Source of the DNA: Acidobacteriota bacterium
GTDB taxonomy: Bacteria > Acidobacteriota > Aminicenantia > Aminicenantales > Saccharicenantaceae
Assembly: GCA_033549365.1 (NCBI GenBank)
Contig: JAWSUF010000006.1
Location: 62,001 to 126,000, forward strand
Direction: 5' to 3'
DNA length: 64,000 nt
Position 1 is the first letter of the stretch; each line of letters opens with the position of its first letter. The translations under genes and the position numbers were made by a program. The notes under the pieces were generated by a model. That model saw nothing but the letters and a program-made list of their open reading frames with translations, was not told the DNA's origin and made no database searches. This document shows positions 7,586-16,137 of the stretch, one piece after another.

Positions 7586-8931
7586 TCCAGAGGCACGACT
7601 TTTTTTTCACGGATCTTCAGCGTGAGGCCTCCCGGGAACTGTCTCTCCTTTCCATCGTCGCCCAGAGTTTTTTTCAGCCGTTTTCCATTGTCGACAACCT
7701 CCTGGTCATCTTGACGGCCCTCACCTCGGGGGCCGGAATCGGCTTCAATCGGGCCATGCTCTTTTTGAAAAAGGACGACCGCCTGAAAGGGGAAATATGG
7801 CTGGGTCCGCGATCGGCGGAGGAGGCCGCAACCATCTGGGAGGTTTTATCCCACCCGGGCATCGGCTATATTGAGATTATCGAACACAATCGCAGCCTTG
7901 TCGCCCGAAACGCCGACACCCTGAGCCGCCGGATCCGCGATTTATCCTATTCCCTGGAGGCGGCCGTTCTTCCCGTGCCCGCCCTCCCCGTACGGGACAG
8001 GCACATCTACCATGTTCGGGAGGCCGGAAGCGATCCTCTCGTCGACGAGAAATTCCATGCGATCATCGGTCAGGAGGAATTCCTTTGCGTTCCCCTGGTC
8101 GCCGGAAACGACTCTTTCGGCGTCATCATTCTGGACAACGCCATCACGGGAAATCCGATCGGCCTCCGAGAGATCGAGCTGGCCGGACTCTGCGGCCTGA
8201 TCGCCGGAAATTACGTCCATTCCGCCGAACTCCATCAGAAAATCATCGACATGGAACGGATGGCCGCGTTGGGGGAAATGGCCGCCTTTATCACGCACCA
8301 ACTCCGCAATCCGTTGACCGTGATCGGGGGTTTCGCCGATCAGATCCTGAACGGGCGGGCTTCGGGTGAGAAGCGCGAACGCAACCTGGGGATCATCCGG
8401 GACGAAATCCGGCGGCTGGAGGATTTTGTCGAAAAAATCGCCCAGCATTTCAAAACCCGTTCGAAGGAACCCGAATATTTCGATCTCCGGCCCTTTGTGG
8501 AGGATGTTCTCCGGAATCCGGCGATCTCGGACAAGAGCGCCGCGATCCGCCTGGTTTTAAAAATGCCCAAAGAGCCCCCCCCGGTCCTCGGCATTCCCGC
8601 CGCCATGGCCGAAGTCGTCCGGAATATCATCGACAACGCCCTGGACGCCACGCCACCGGGCGGGGAAGTCGTCATCCGGGGCGCGCGCCGCAACACATCC
8701 GGGTTCGTCTTGTCCGTCAAGGATTCTGGGGCCGGAATTCCATCACGAGATCTCGACCGGATGTTCACACCGTTTTTCACGACGAAAGAGAAGGGGATGG
8801 GTCTCGGACTCCTGTTTGCCAAGCGCATGGTTGAAGCGAGCGGCGGACGAGTCGAAATCCAGAGCCGCCAGGGCAAGGGAACGCTGATCCGGCTGATTCT
8901 CAAATGCCGGGAAAAGGAAGAGACCGCATGA
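7582..8931 (+). CDS. Soluble GAF-domain sensor histidine kinase
   Basis: 449 residues without any membrane segment, so a cytoplasmic sensor. Residues about 20-215 form a GAF-like input domain (VDNLLVILTALTSGAGIGFNRAMLF near its start). The dimerisation/phosphoacceptor helix carries HQLRNPLTVIGG with His239 as the phosphorylated residue. The ATPase domain shows the N box NIIDNALDATPPGG, the G1 box DSGAGI and FTPFFTTKEKGMGLGL. Its ATG overlaps the glgC stop, and its own stop overlaps the start of the next receiver gene, so glgC, kinase and regulator are made in series. The sensed ligand is unknown; a link to glycogen or energy state is inferred from position only. Confidence 0.92.
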   Translation: MIQRHDFFFTDLQREASRELSLLSIVAQSFFQPFSIVDNLLVILTALTSGAGIGFNRAMLFLKKDDRLKGEIWLGPRSAEEAATIWEVLSHPGIGYIEIIEHNRSLVARNADTLSRRIRDLSYSLEAAVLPVPALPVRDRHIYHVREAGSDPLVDEKFHAIIGQEEFLCVPLVAGNDSFGVIILDNAITGNPIGLREIELAGLCGLIAGNYVHSAELHQKIIDMERMAALGEMAAFITHQLRNPLTVIGGFADQILNGRASGEKRERNLGIIRDEIRRLEDFVEKIAQHFKTRSKEPEYFDLRPFVEDVLRNPAISDKSAAIRLVLKMPKEPPPVLGIPAAMAEVVRNIIDNALDATPPGGEVVIRGARRNTSGFVLSVKDSGAGIPSRDLDRMFTPFFTTKEKGMGLGLLFAKRMVEASGGRVEIQSRQGKGTLIRLILKCREKEETA

Positions 8932-9278
8932 AACGCATCCTGCTCGTCGATGACGAAAAATCCCTGGGCCTGCTTTACGAGGAAGAGTTGACAAAGGAAG
9001 GCTATGCCGTCAAGGTCGTTCACGACGCCGAGTCGGCCTTGAAAATCCTTGACCGCCAGGCCTTCGATCTGATCATCACCGACATCCGGATGCCGGGGAA
9101 AGACGGCGTGGAGCTCATCACGGAGATCCTGGGCCGCAGGCGGGACATTCCCATCATCATCAACACCGCCTATCAGAGCTACAGGGATGACTTCATGACC
9201 TGGGCGGCCGATGCCTATGTCGTCAAGTCCTCGTCCCTCGACGAACTCCTGAAGACGATCCGCGACCTGATCGGCTGA
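8928..9278 (+). CDS. Single-domain response regulator (receiver only)
   Basis: 116 residues, just a CheY-like receiver domain. Acidic pocket residues Asp8 and Asp9, phosphoacceptor Asp52 (LIITDIRMPGKDG), the Thr of INTAYQSY and the Lys of YVVKSSSLDEL are all present, so it should be phosphorylatable. There is no DNA-binding or enzyme output domain, so it must act by protein contact or pass phosphate onward. The ATG overlaps the stop of the upstream histidine kinase (ATGA), which makes that kinase its likely partner. The ATG at 8928 is preferred over an in-frame upstream start because it begins exactly at the first beta strand. galT follows two bases later. Confidence 0.92.
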   Translation: MKRILLVDDEKSLGLLYEEELTKEGYAVKVVHDAESALKILDRQAFDLIITDIRMPGKDGVELITEILGRRRDIPIIINTAYQSYRDDFMTWAADAYVVKSSSLDELLKTIRDLIG

Positions 9279-9280
9279 TC

Positions 9281-10309
9281 ATGTCCGAGCTCCGCAAAGA
9301 CCGGGTCAGCGGACGATGGGTCATTATTGCGTCCGAGCGAAGCCGGAGACCTAATGATTTCCGCCGGGACTCACCGGCGTCTTCGGCCGCGCACCCGAAT
9401 GACTGTCCTTTTTGTGAACATCAGGAGTCGAAAACCCCGCCGGAAATCTTCGCCGTACGGAAAAGGAATTCCCGCCCCGACGGACCCGGATGGCGTGTCC
9501 GGGTCGTGCCGAACATGTTCCCGGCCATGGAGCGGAATGTCAAAAGCCCGGCGGGAAAAAAAGACGGCCTTTTCGTTCGCAGGGACGGACACGGCAGCCA
9601 CGAAGTCGTCATCGAAACTCCGGCCCACAACCGGGAAATGGCCGATCTTCCCGTCGATCATATCGCGGATATCCTCAGGGCCTACCGCGAGCGCTTCCGG
9701 AGTCTGGAAGACGAATTCCCGCGCCATTCCATTCAGGTTTTCAAGAACAAGGGCCGTGAAGCCGGCGCATCCCTGGCCCACCCCCATTCCCAGATTCTGG
9801 CTGTTCCCGCAGCCCCCCTCAGAGTCATGGAAGAAGTTCAGGGCTCCCGACGCCTGTTCCGAAGCCGCGGGCACTGTGTCTTCTGCCTCATGATTCAGAA
9901 GGAAGGCGAAGCCGGGGAGAGAATCGTCACCGAGAACCCCCATTTCCGGGCGATCGCCCCCTTTGCGTCGCGATTTCCCTTCGAAACGGCCGTCTATCCC
10001 CTCCGGCATTCCGCTTTTTTCTCGCAGATCGAAGACGACGAGATTCCGGCTTTGGCCGGCGCCCTCAAGCATATTCTGAGAAAACTTCAATCCGCTCTCG
10101 GTGATCCGTCATACAACCTTGTGATCCACACAGCGCCCAATCCGATGCGGAAGCACGCCGCCGGCGGGGTTGTCGACCGGTCGTATCACTGGCATGTTGA
10201 AATCCTGCCTTTCGGATCGCGGGCGGCGGGTTTCGAGTGGGGGACGGGCCTGATCATCAATCCCGTATCGCCCGAGACGGCAGCCGAAGTCCTGAGAGCG
10301 GACTTATAG
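9281..10309 (+). CDS. galT: Galactose-1-phosphate uridylyltransferase
   Basis: 342 residues. The N-terminal signature RKDRVSGRWVIIASERSRRP with the zinc motif CPFC, the RVVPNMFPAM block and the active-site triad HPHSQ (His167-Pro-His169, His169 being the uridylylated residue) identify GalT of the HIT superfamily. A second CVFC pair and HTAPNPMRKHAAGGV follow in the C-terminal half, ending with SYHWHVEILP. It swaps UMP between UDP-glucose and galactose-1-phosphate and so feeds glucose-1-phosphate towards GlgC. Some homologues act as ADP-glucose phosphorylases or adenylyl transferases, which cannot be separated by eye. It is the last gene of the operon and overlaps glgA by 6 bases, convergent. 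Confidence 0.88.
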   Translation: MSELRKDRVSGRWVIIASERSRRPNDFRRDSPASSAAHPNDCPFCEHQESKTPPEIFAVRKRNSRPDGPGWRVRVVPNMFPAMERNVKSPAGKKDGLFVRRDGHGSHEVVIETPAHNREMADLPVDHIADILRAYRERFRSLEDEFPRHSIQVFKNKGREAGASLAHPHSQILAVPAAPLRVMEEVQGSRRLFRSRGHCVFCLMIQKEGEAGERIVTENPHFRAIAPFASRFPFETAVYPLRHSAFFSQIEDDEIPALAGALKHILRKLQSALGDPSYNLVIHTAPNPMRKHAAGGVVDRSYHWHVEILPFGSRAAGFEWGTGLIINPVSPETAAEVLRADL

Positions 10310-11740
10310 GCTTTCGTAGAGCTCAAGATAACGGCGGGCCGACTTTTCCCAGGAAAAGTCTTCCGCCATGGCGTTTTGAACCAGCCTCCGCCAGGCCTCT
10401 TTGTCTTCGAAGACGGCCGTCGCTCGGGCGACGCAGTCAAGAAGGGCCTCGGGCGAGGCGTCTGTGAATTTGAAACCGTTCCCGGCGCCGGTTTCGGGAT
10501 CGAATTCTCCAACGGTGTCGTCGAGACCTCCCGTGGCCCGGACAACCGGCGGAGTCCCGTATTTCAAACTGTACATCTGGGTCAGGCCGCAGGGTTCATA
10601 GCGCGAGGGAATGAGAAACATGTCGGATCCGGCATAGATGATCCGGGCGGTTTTTTCGTCGAAGGCCAACCGGAGTCCGAACACATCGGGATGATTTTTT
10701 CGGGCCTGAGACAGCATATCCTGGATCGCGGCATCGCCGGTGCCGAGGATGACGACGGCCGCTCCCGCTTTCAAAACTTCGTCAAGAGCTTCATACACGA
10801 TGTCCAAGCCTTTCTGTTCGGCCAGGCGCGTCACCATGCCGGCGATGGGAACCTCCGGAGGCAGCCGGAGAGCAAAGGATTCCAGAAGGGCGGTACGACA
10901 GACGGCCTTTCCGGAAAGATCCCGCCGGGAATAGGGCGCGGGAAGATGAGGATCGGTCTCCGGATTCCAATCCGCGTAATCGACGCCGTTCAAAATGCCG
11001 GTCAGGCTTTCCGCCCGGGATCGGAGCAAGCCGTCGAAACCGCATCCGAACTCCGGTGTCAGGATCTCCCGGCTGTAGCGCGGACTGACGGTGGTCAGGG
11101 CCCGGCTGTAGAGAAGTCCGGCCTTGAGAAAGCTGATCCGGCCGTGGAATTCGAGGTGGTTCATGTCGAACAGCCGGTCAGGCAGGCCGATCCGGCTGAG
11201 GACTCCGGGATCGAACAAGCCCTGGTAGGCCAGATTATGGATCGTGAAAAGCGTCTTGGTGTCTTGAAAGAAATCTCCTCCGAGCGGGGAGAACTTCAGG
11301 TAAGCCGGAACCAATCCGGTCTGCCAATCATGGAGATGAAGAATATCGGGGGAAAAATCCAGAGCTTTGAGGGCTTCCAGAGATGCGCGCGAAAAAAAAC
11401 CGAAGCGTTCCCCATTGTCGGCATAATCTCCGGTCGGCGGTCCGTAAAGATGGTCGCGGTCGAAATACTCATCGCAAACGATCAGCCAGACCCTTTGCCG
11501 GCCGTCCCGGTGTTCGAGGATGTCGAAGATCCGGACCTTTCCGGCAAATTCCAGTTTCAAGCCGGAGGCGGCGGTTCGAAGAGGGAGACCCTTTGCTGCG
11601 GTTTCCCGGTAATACGGAGTCAGGACCCGCACATCGAGGCCCAGTCCGGACAACGCGTCGGGCAGGGATCCGGCCACATCGGCCAACCCTCCCGTTTTGG
11701 CGAACGGCGCAACTTCCGAAGACAGATGGACCACCTTCAT
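10304..11740 (-). CDS. glgA: ADP-glucose-dependent glycogen synthase
   Basis: 478 residues, full GT5 length. The N-terminal SSEVAPFAKTGGLADVAG contains the KxGGL substrate motif; HLHDWQTGLVP, FTIHNLAYQG and FLKAGLLYSRALTTVSP follow. The C-terminal Rossmann domain has VTRLAEQKGLDI and IPSRYEPCGLTQMYSLKYGTPPVVRATGGLDDTV with the catalytic-site Glu and the second GGL motif. It extends alpha-1,4-glucan with ADP-glucose from GlgC. It is transcribed towards galT, overlapping it by 6 bases, so the ADP-glucose producer and consumer are on opposite strands with convergent ends. A poly-T stretch just upstream on the plus strand is noted but no convincing promoter was found. Confidence 0.95.
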   Translation of the reverse strand: MKVVHLSSEVAPFAKTGGLADVAGSLPDALSGLGLDVRVLTPYYRETAAKGLPLRTAASGLKLEFAGKVRIFDILEHRDGRQRVWLIVCDEYFDRDHLYGPPTGDYADNGERFGFFSRASLEALKALDFSPDILHLHDWQTGLVPAYLKFSPLGGDFFQDTKTLFTIHNLAYQGLFDPGVLSRIGLPDRLFDMNHLEFHGRISFLKAGLLYSRALTTVSPRYSREILTPEFGCGFDGLLRSRAESLTGILNGVDYADWNPETDPHLPAPYSRRDLSGKAVCRTALLESFALRLPPEVPIAGMVTRLAEQKGLDIVYEALDEVLKAGAAVVILGTGDAAIQDMLSQARKNHPDVFGLRLAFDEKTARIIYAGSDMFLIPSRYEPCGLTQMYSLKYGTPPVVRATGGLDDTVGEFDPETGAGNGFKFTDASPEALLDCVARATAVFEDKEAWRRLVQNAMAEDFSWEKSARRYLELYESL

Positions 11741-11805
11741 CGTCTTTTTATTTTACCCGATCTCTTCACAAAAATGCTCCCGTTTTTTTTGGGTTCTTCG
11801 GATTC

Positions 11806-11834
11806 TTGCCAAGCCGTTGTCGAAGATGTAAGAT
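11806..11834 (+). promoter_or_regulatory. Possible promoter before the membrane protein / RNase / kinase genes
   Basis: TTGCCA at 11806-11811 and TAAGAT at 11829-11834, 17-base spacer, 27 bases upstream of the ATG at 11862, which has GGAGG as ribosome binding site. Confidence 0.35.
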
Positions 11835-11861
11835 GGCAAGGAATCCGGAAGGAGGTCCTGC

Positions 11862-12320
11862 ATGAAACCCGACGAAGACGATCTCAAACGCCACCATAAG
11901 GCCACCGTATGGACCGGGGGATGCATCGCCGCCAGTCTTCTTGTCTATTTCGGCATCGTGGAGGTCATCCGGATGCGTCTCGCGCCATTCTACGGTTTCG
12001 CATCCATTAACGACACTCAAACCCTCCGCTTTCTTTTCGCCGGCGGGGCGGTCCTCTCGCTCATTCTTCTGAGAATTCTCCAGCCCGTTTTTCAAAAAAG
12101 CGTCCGCAACGCTCTGCCGGACGAAATCCCCGCGAAACTGGCCCGGACTTCCAAAAATTCGCTGTTTCTTGCGGAAATTCCGGCCCTTTTGGGTCTCATT
12201 CTCTTTCTGCTCACCGGCATGAACCGGGACTTTTATGCTTTTCTGGTGGTGTCTTTGATTCTGATATTCATGTATTTTCCCCGGCTGAGCTCCTGGCGGG
12301 ATATCGCCGCCCGGGCCTGA
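11862..12320 (+). CDS. Small four-helix membrane protein, unknown
   Basis: 152 residues with hydrophobic segments around residues 17-37, 54-72, 98-116 and 121-139. The charged N-terminus (KPDEDDLKRHHK) suggests an inside start. No enzymatic motif is visible and I do not recognise the family. A strong GGAAGGAGG sits before the ATG. It precedes the beta-CASP RNase by about 30 bases and is probably co-transcribed with it. Confidence 0.7.
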   Translation: MKPDEDDLKRHHKATVWTGGCIAASLLVYFGIVEVIRMRLAPFYGFASINDTQTLRFLFAGGAVLSLILLRILQPVFQKSVRNALPDEIPAKLARTSKNSLFLAEIPALLGLILFLLTGMNRDFYAFLVVSLILIFMYFPRLSSWRDIAARA

Positions 12321-12351
12321 GCGTGCCGCCGGGCCGATCGCGAGGTTGACC

Positions 12352-13755
12352 ATGAGACTTCAATTCCTGGGCGCCGCCCGCCAGGTCACGGGATCCTGTT
12401 TTTTTCTTGAAGGCAACGGTCTGAAGATTCTCGTCGACTGCGGGCTTTACCAGGAACGGCCTTTTCTCGGAAGAAACTGGGACCCGTTTCCCGTCTCCCC
12501 GGAAACAATCGACGCCGTTGTCCTCACCCATGCCCATCTGGACCATTGCGGATTGCTTCCGCGTCTCGTCGCTCAGGGTTTTTCGGGGCAGGTCTTGGCC
12601 ACACGGCCCACGGCCGATTTGATCAGCATTGTTCTAGCGGATTCGGCCCACATCCAGGAAGAAGATGCGGCTTATAAAAAGAAAAGGCATGAAAAAGAGG
12701 GCCGTCAGGGACCCCATCCCGTGGTTCCTCTCTATGCGGGGAAGGATGTCGCCGCCACTCTGCCCCTGGTCCGGGAAGGGGACTACGGCGAAGAGATGCC
12801 TCTCAACGGAACCGTGTCCGTCCGTTTCCATGATGCCGGGCACATCCTCGGTTCGGCCATGGTTGAAATCGCCGCCCAAGAGAACGGAAAAACAAGACGA
12901 GTCATCTTTTCCGGCGATATCGGCCAGTGGGACAAACCGCTTGTCCGCGACCCGTCGACTTTTTCGGAAGCGGACGATATTGTTATGGAGACAACCTACG
13001 GCGACAGCGGTCACGAGGATCCCCAGGGAGTCCGTGACAGGCTTCGAGATATCATTCTGACCACGTTTCAAAAAGGCGGCAACGTCGTGATTCCGACTTT
13101 CGCCCTGGAGAGGGCCCAGGAATTGATGTTTCACCTGAGCCATCTCGTCCGCGACAAATCGCTTCCCGCCGATATCCCCGTCTTCCTGGACAGCCCCATG
13201 GCCGTCGACGTCACGGAGGCATTTCTCCGCCATCCCGGGTATCTTGACGAGGAGGCCCTGAAAATGTTTCGGGAGGGGCGAAGCCCATTTCAATTCCCAG
13301 GAATGTCCTACACGAGAAAAACCGAGGAGTCCAAGGCCATCAACGACAGGCCCGGAACCTCGATCATCATGGCCGGATCCGGGATGTGTACAGGCGGCCG
13401 GGTCAAGCACCACCTTGTTCACAACATCTCACGGCCGGAATCGACCATCCTGTTTGTCGGCTACCAGGCCCGGGGGACATTGGGTCGCCACATCCTGGAG
13501 CGCCCGAAGGAAGTCCGCATCCATGGCCATCCGCGACCGGTCCGGGCCCGGCTGGAGCGCATCGACGGATTTTCGGCCCATGCCGATCGGGATGCCCTGG
13601 AAAAATGGTTGGGGGCCCTGAAGAAACCTCCGCGGCGGCTCTTCTGCGTCCATGGGGAAAAAGACGTCTCTTTCGGATTCGCCCGCAACATCCGTGAGAA
13701 AATGGACTGGAACGTCATCGTTCCCGACTACCTCGACGAATGGCCGCTGTCATGA
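12352..13755 (+). CDS. Metallo-beta-lactamase / beta-CASP RNA-processing exonuclease
   Basis: 467 residues. The metallo-beta-lactamase fold opens with FLGAARQVTGSCFFLE and has the zinc motif THAHLDHCG, then FHDAGHILGSAMVE and FSGDIGQ. The beta-CASP insert contains ETTYGDSGHED, PTFALERAQELMFHL and IIMAGSGMCTGGRVKHHL, and the C-terminal KH-like RMK block includes DGFSAHADRDAL. This is the CPSF73/YSH1-type group often annotated as RNA specificity factor. Family role: endo- or exonuclease acting on RNA ends. The ATG at 12352 is chosen over an in-frame TTG because GAGG lies just upstream. A Ser/Thr kinase gene follows after 22 bases. Confidence 0.9.
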   Translation: MRLQFLGAARQVTGSCFFLEGNGLKILVDCGLYQERPFLGRNWDPFPVSPETIDAVVLTHAHLDHCGLLPRLVAQGFSGQVLATRPTADLISIVLADSAHIQEEDAAYKKKRHEKEGRQGPHPVVPLYAGKDVAATLPLVREGDYGEEMPLNGTVSVRFHDAGHILGSAMVEIAAQENGKTRRVIFSGDIGQWDKPLVRDPSTFSEADDIVMETTYGDSGHEDPQGVRDRLRDIILTTFQKGGNVVIPTFALERAQELMFHLSHLVRDKSLPADIPVFLDSPMAVDVTEAFLRHPGYLDEEALKMFREGRSPFQFPGMSYTRKTEESKAINDRPGTSIIMAGSGMCTGGRVKHHLVHNISRPESTILFVGYQARGTLGRHILERPKEVRIHGHPRPVRARLERIDGFSAHADRDALEKWLGALKKPPRRLFCVHGEKDVSFGFARNIREKMDWNVIVPDYLDEWPLS

Positions 13756-13777
13756 GATATGGCGGGGGAGGCATGAG

Positions 13778-16069
13778 ATGGACGAAAAAGAGGTCCCAAC
13801 CCAGACGTTGACGGATTTCTCAACGCCTGCGGAGGTCATCGGGAATTACCGCACCCTCGAAAAGATCGGCGAAGGCGGCATGGGCGAGGTTTTCCGGGCC
13901 GAACAGATTGAACCCATCCGCCGGATCGTGGCTCTCAAGCTCGTCAAGCCCGGAATGGATTCCCGGCAGGTCGTCGCCCGCTTTGAATCCGAACGGCAGG
14001 TTCTGGCCCTGATGAATCATCCCCATATCGCCAAGGTGTACGATGCCGGAGTCTCGGAGCAGGGGCGGCCGTTTTTCGTCATGGAATACGTCACCGGCGT
14101 CCCCGTCACGGAATACTCCGATCGCCAACGCCTCAATACCCGTGAGCGCCTGCTCTTGTTCATCGATATCTGCCGGGGCATCCAGCACGCCCATCAAAAG
14201 GGAATTATCCATCGCGATATCAAGGCTTCCAACGTGCTGGTCACCGTTCAGGAGGACAAACCCGTCCCCAAGATCATTGATTTCGGCGTCGCCAAGGCCC
14301 TCTCCCGGCAACTCATGGATCAGGCGGTTTTCACCGAGATTGGACAGTTGATCGGAACACCCGAGTATATGAGCCCGGAACAAGCCGACGGAGCCGGTTT
14401 GGATATCGACACACGGGCCGATGTCTATTCGCTGGGCGTTCTTCTTTATGAAATGATCGTCGGGATTCTTCCTTGTGATCCGGCCGCTATTCGAAAATCC
14501 GGTTACGAAGAGATGCGCCGTCAGGTTCGGGAGAAAGATCCTCCGAAACCCAGCACGCGTTTCACGGCTCCGGGATTCGATCCGAATGCGGCGGCGGACA
14601 AACGGAAAACGGACGTCTCAACATTAACACGGGAACTCAAAGGGGATCTGGATTGGATCACGATGAAGGCCATGGCGAGAGATCGTTCGGATCGCTACGC
14701 CTCCGTCTCGGAGATGGCCGAGGATATTCAGCGACATCTGCGAAACGAACCCGTTTCGGCCGGTCCACCAAGTCCGGTCTACCGGTTGAAGAAATATATC
14801 CGCCGGCACCGAGTGGGTGTCACTGCGGCCGGACTCATCGTTTTGGCCTTGCTGGCCGGAATCATCGGAACCAGCCTCAATCTTCATCGGGCCCTTCAGG
14901 CGGAAAAAAACGCCGGCGAGGAAGCCGCGACCGCGCGTCGCGTCTCGGAGTTTCTCGAAAATCTTTTTCTCGTCTCGGACCCGGGCGAATCCCGGGGGAA
15001 ATCCGTAACGGCCCTGGAAATCCTTGACAGGGGATTGGACACCATCGAAACCGACCTGGCCGGGCAGCCCAAGATCCAATCGCGTCTGATGGAGACCATG
15101 GGGCGGGTTTACAGAAACATGGGACTTTATGATAAATCCGATCCGATTTTTCAGAAAGCCCTGACCTTCGCTGAAGAGGCGCATGGCGAAGAGAGTCTTG
15201 AAGTCGCCGATATCCTCCACCAGATGGGCATCCTCTACGAAGCCTTGGGAAAATATGATGAAGCGGAATCCGCCGCCCGGAAAGCGATGGACATCCGAAT
15301 CAAACTCTTTGGAGAACATGACTTGAGCGTGGCCCGGAGCCGGAACAGTCTGGCCATTCTGGCCTTCAATCGCGGCCGCTACACCGAGGGCGAAGACCTC
15401 CTGAAAACCTCTCTCCAAGTCAAGGAAAAGCATCTCGGCCCTCTTGATCCCGAAGTCGGGAATACGTTGACCAACCTCGGTATTCTCTATCAGACCCAAA
15501 ACAGGTTGGCCGAGGCCGAACCCTATTTTGTCCGCGCCCTGGAGATTTCGGAAAAACAGCTCGGAGACGATCATCCCGACCTGGGCTCAAGTCTCAACAA
15601 CCTCGGTTCGCTTTATGAGACCCTTGGACGATACGACGAGGCGGAGACCTGCTATACCCGAACCCGAACGATCTGGGAAAAAACTCTCGGCCTGGATCAT
15701 CCCGATGTCGGCATTGTCCTCCACAATCTTGCCAATCTGGCCCGGTCGCGAAAGGACTATGTGGCCGCCGAGCCGCTTTACCTGCAATCATACGCGATCT
15801 GGACACAAAGCCTGGGAGAAAACCATGTCTATGTGGCCATCAGCTTGAGAGAGAGGGCGAATCTTTACCGGGAAATGGAAAAATTCAAGGAAGCCGAGGC
15901 TCTTTACAGGCAGGCTCTCGCCCTTTTTGAAAATATTTACGGTCCCGTCCATTTGAACATCGCCATCACCCTCGAAAACCAGGCCCAACTTCTTCTAAGG
16001 ATCGGGCGCATCCCGGAAGCTGTCGAGATGCAAACCCGGGCTCGAACGATCCTCGAAAAAATGGAATAA
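13778..16069 (+). CDS. Membrane-anchored Ser/Thr protein kinase with TPR sensor region
   Basis: 763 residues. Residues about 24-320 are a Hanks-type kinase: glycine loop IGEGGMGEVFRA, Lys54 in VALKLVK, catalytic HRDIKASN (Asp147), DFG at 168-170, and GTPEYMSPEQ in the activation segment. A single membrane helix lies at about 347-366. Residues from about 390 to the end are successive tetratricopeptide repeats of the longer type (for example ILHQMGILYEALGKYDEAES), which would be outside if the kinase is inside. This architecture is common in Acidobacteria-like genomes. The start at 13778 has GGGGGAGG six bases upstream and puts the kinase domain at the expected distance; an earlier start inside the RNase gene is rejected. 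The target is unknown. Confidence 0.93.
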   Translation: MDEKEVPTQTLTDFSTPAEVIGNYRTLEKIGEGGMGEVFRAEQIEPIRRIVALKLVKPGMDSRQVVARFESERQVLALMNHPHIAKVYDAGVSEQGRPFFVMEYVTGVPVTEYSDRQRLNTRERLLLFIDICRGIQHAHQKGIIHRDIKASNVLVTVQEDKPVPKIIDFGVAKALSRQLMDQAVFTEIGQLIGTPEYMSPEQADGAGLDIDTRADVYSLGVLLYEMIVGILPCDPAAIRKSGYEEMRRQVREKDPPKPSTRFTAPGFDPNAAADKRKTDVSTLTRELKGDLDWITMKAMARDRSDRYASVSEMAEDIQRHLRNEPVSAGPPSPVYRLKKYIRRHRVGVTAAGLIVLALLAGIIGTSLNLHRALQAEKNAGEEAATARRVSEFLENLFLVSDPGESRGKSVTALEILDRGLDTIETDLAGQPKIQSRLMETMGRVYRNMGLYDKSDPIFQKALTFAEEAHGEESLEVADILHQMGILYEALGKYDEAESAARKAMDIRIKLFGEHDLSVARSRNSLAILAFNRGRYTEGEDLLKTSLQVKEKHLGPLDPEVGNTLTNLGILYQTQNRLAEAEPYFVRALEISEKQLGDDHPDLGSSLNNLGSLYETLGRYDEAETCYTRTRTIWEKTLGLDHPDVGIVLHNLANLARSRKDYVAAEPLYLQSYAIWTQSLGENHVYVAISLRERANLYREMEKFKEAEALYRQALALFENIYGPVHLNIAITLENQAQLLLRIGRIPEAVEMQTRARTILEKME

Positions 16070-16101
16070 ACAACCCTTCCCTGATTACACTTTGGCCGGC
16101 A

Positions 16102-16118
16102 CCCGAGGGACACTCGGG
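16102..16118. terminator. Hairpin between convergent kinase and corrinoid operons
   Basis: CCCGAG at 16102-16107 pairs perfectly with CTCGGG at 16113-16118 around a 5-base loop. It lies in the 68-base gap between two convergent units. There is no T-run, so it may be a processing or rho-dependent end and not an intrinsic terminator. Confidence 0.35.
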
Positions 16119-16137
16119 CATTCGATCCGGACCGTCG

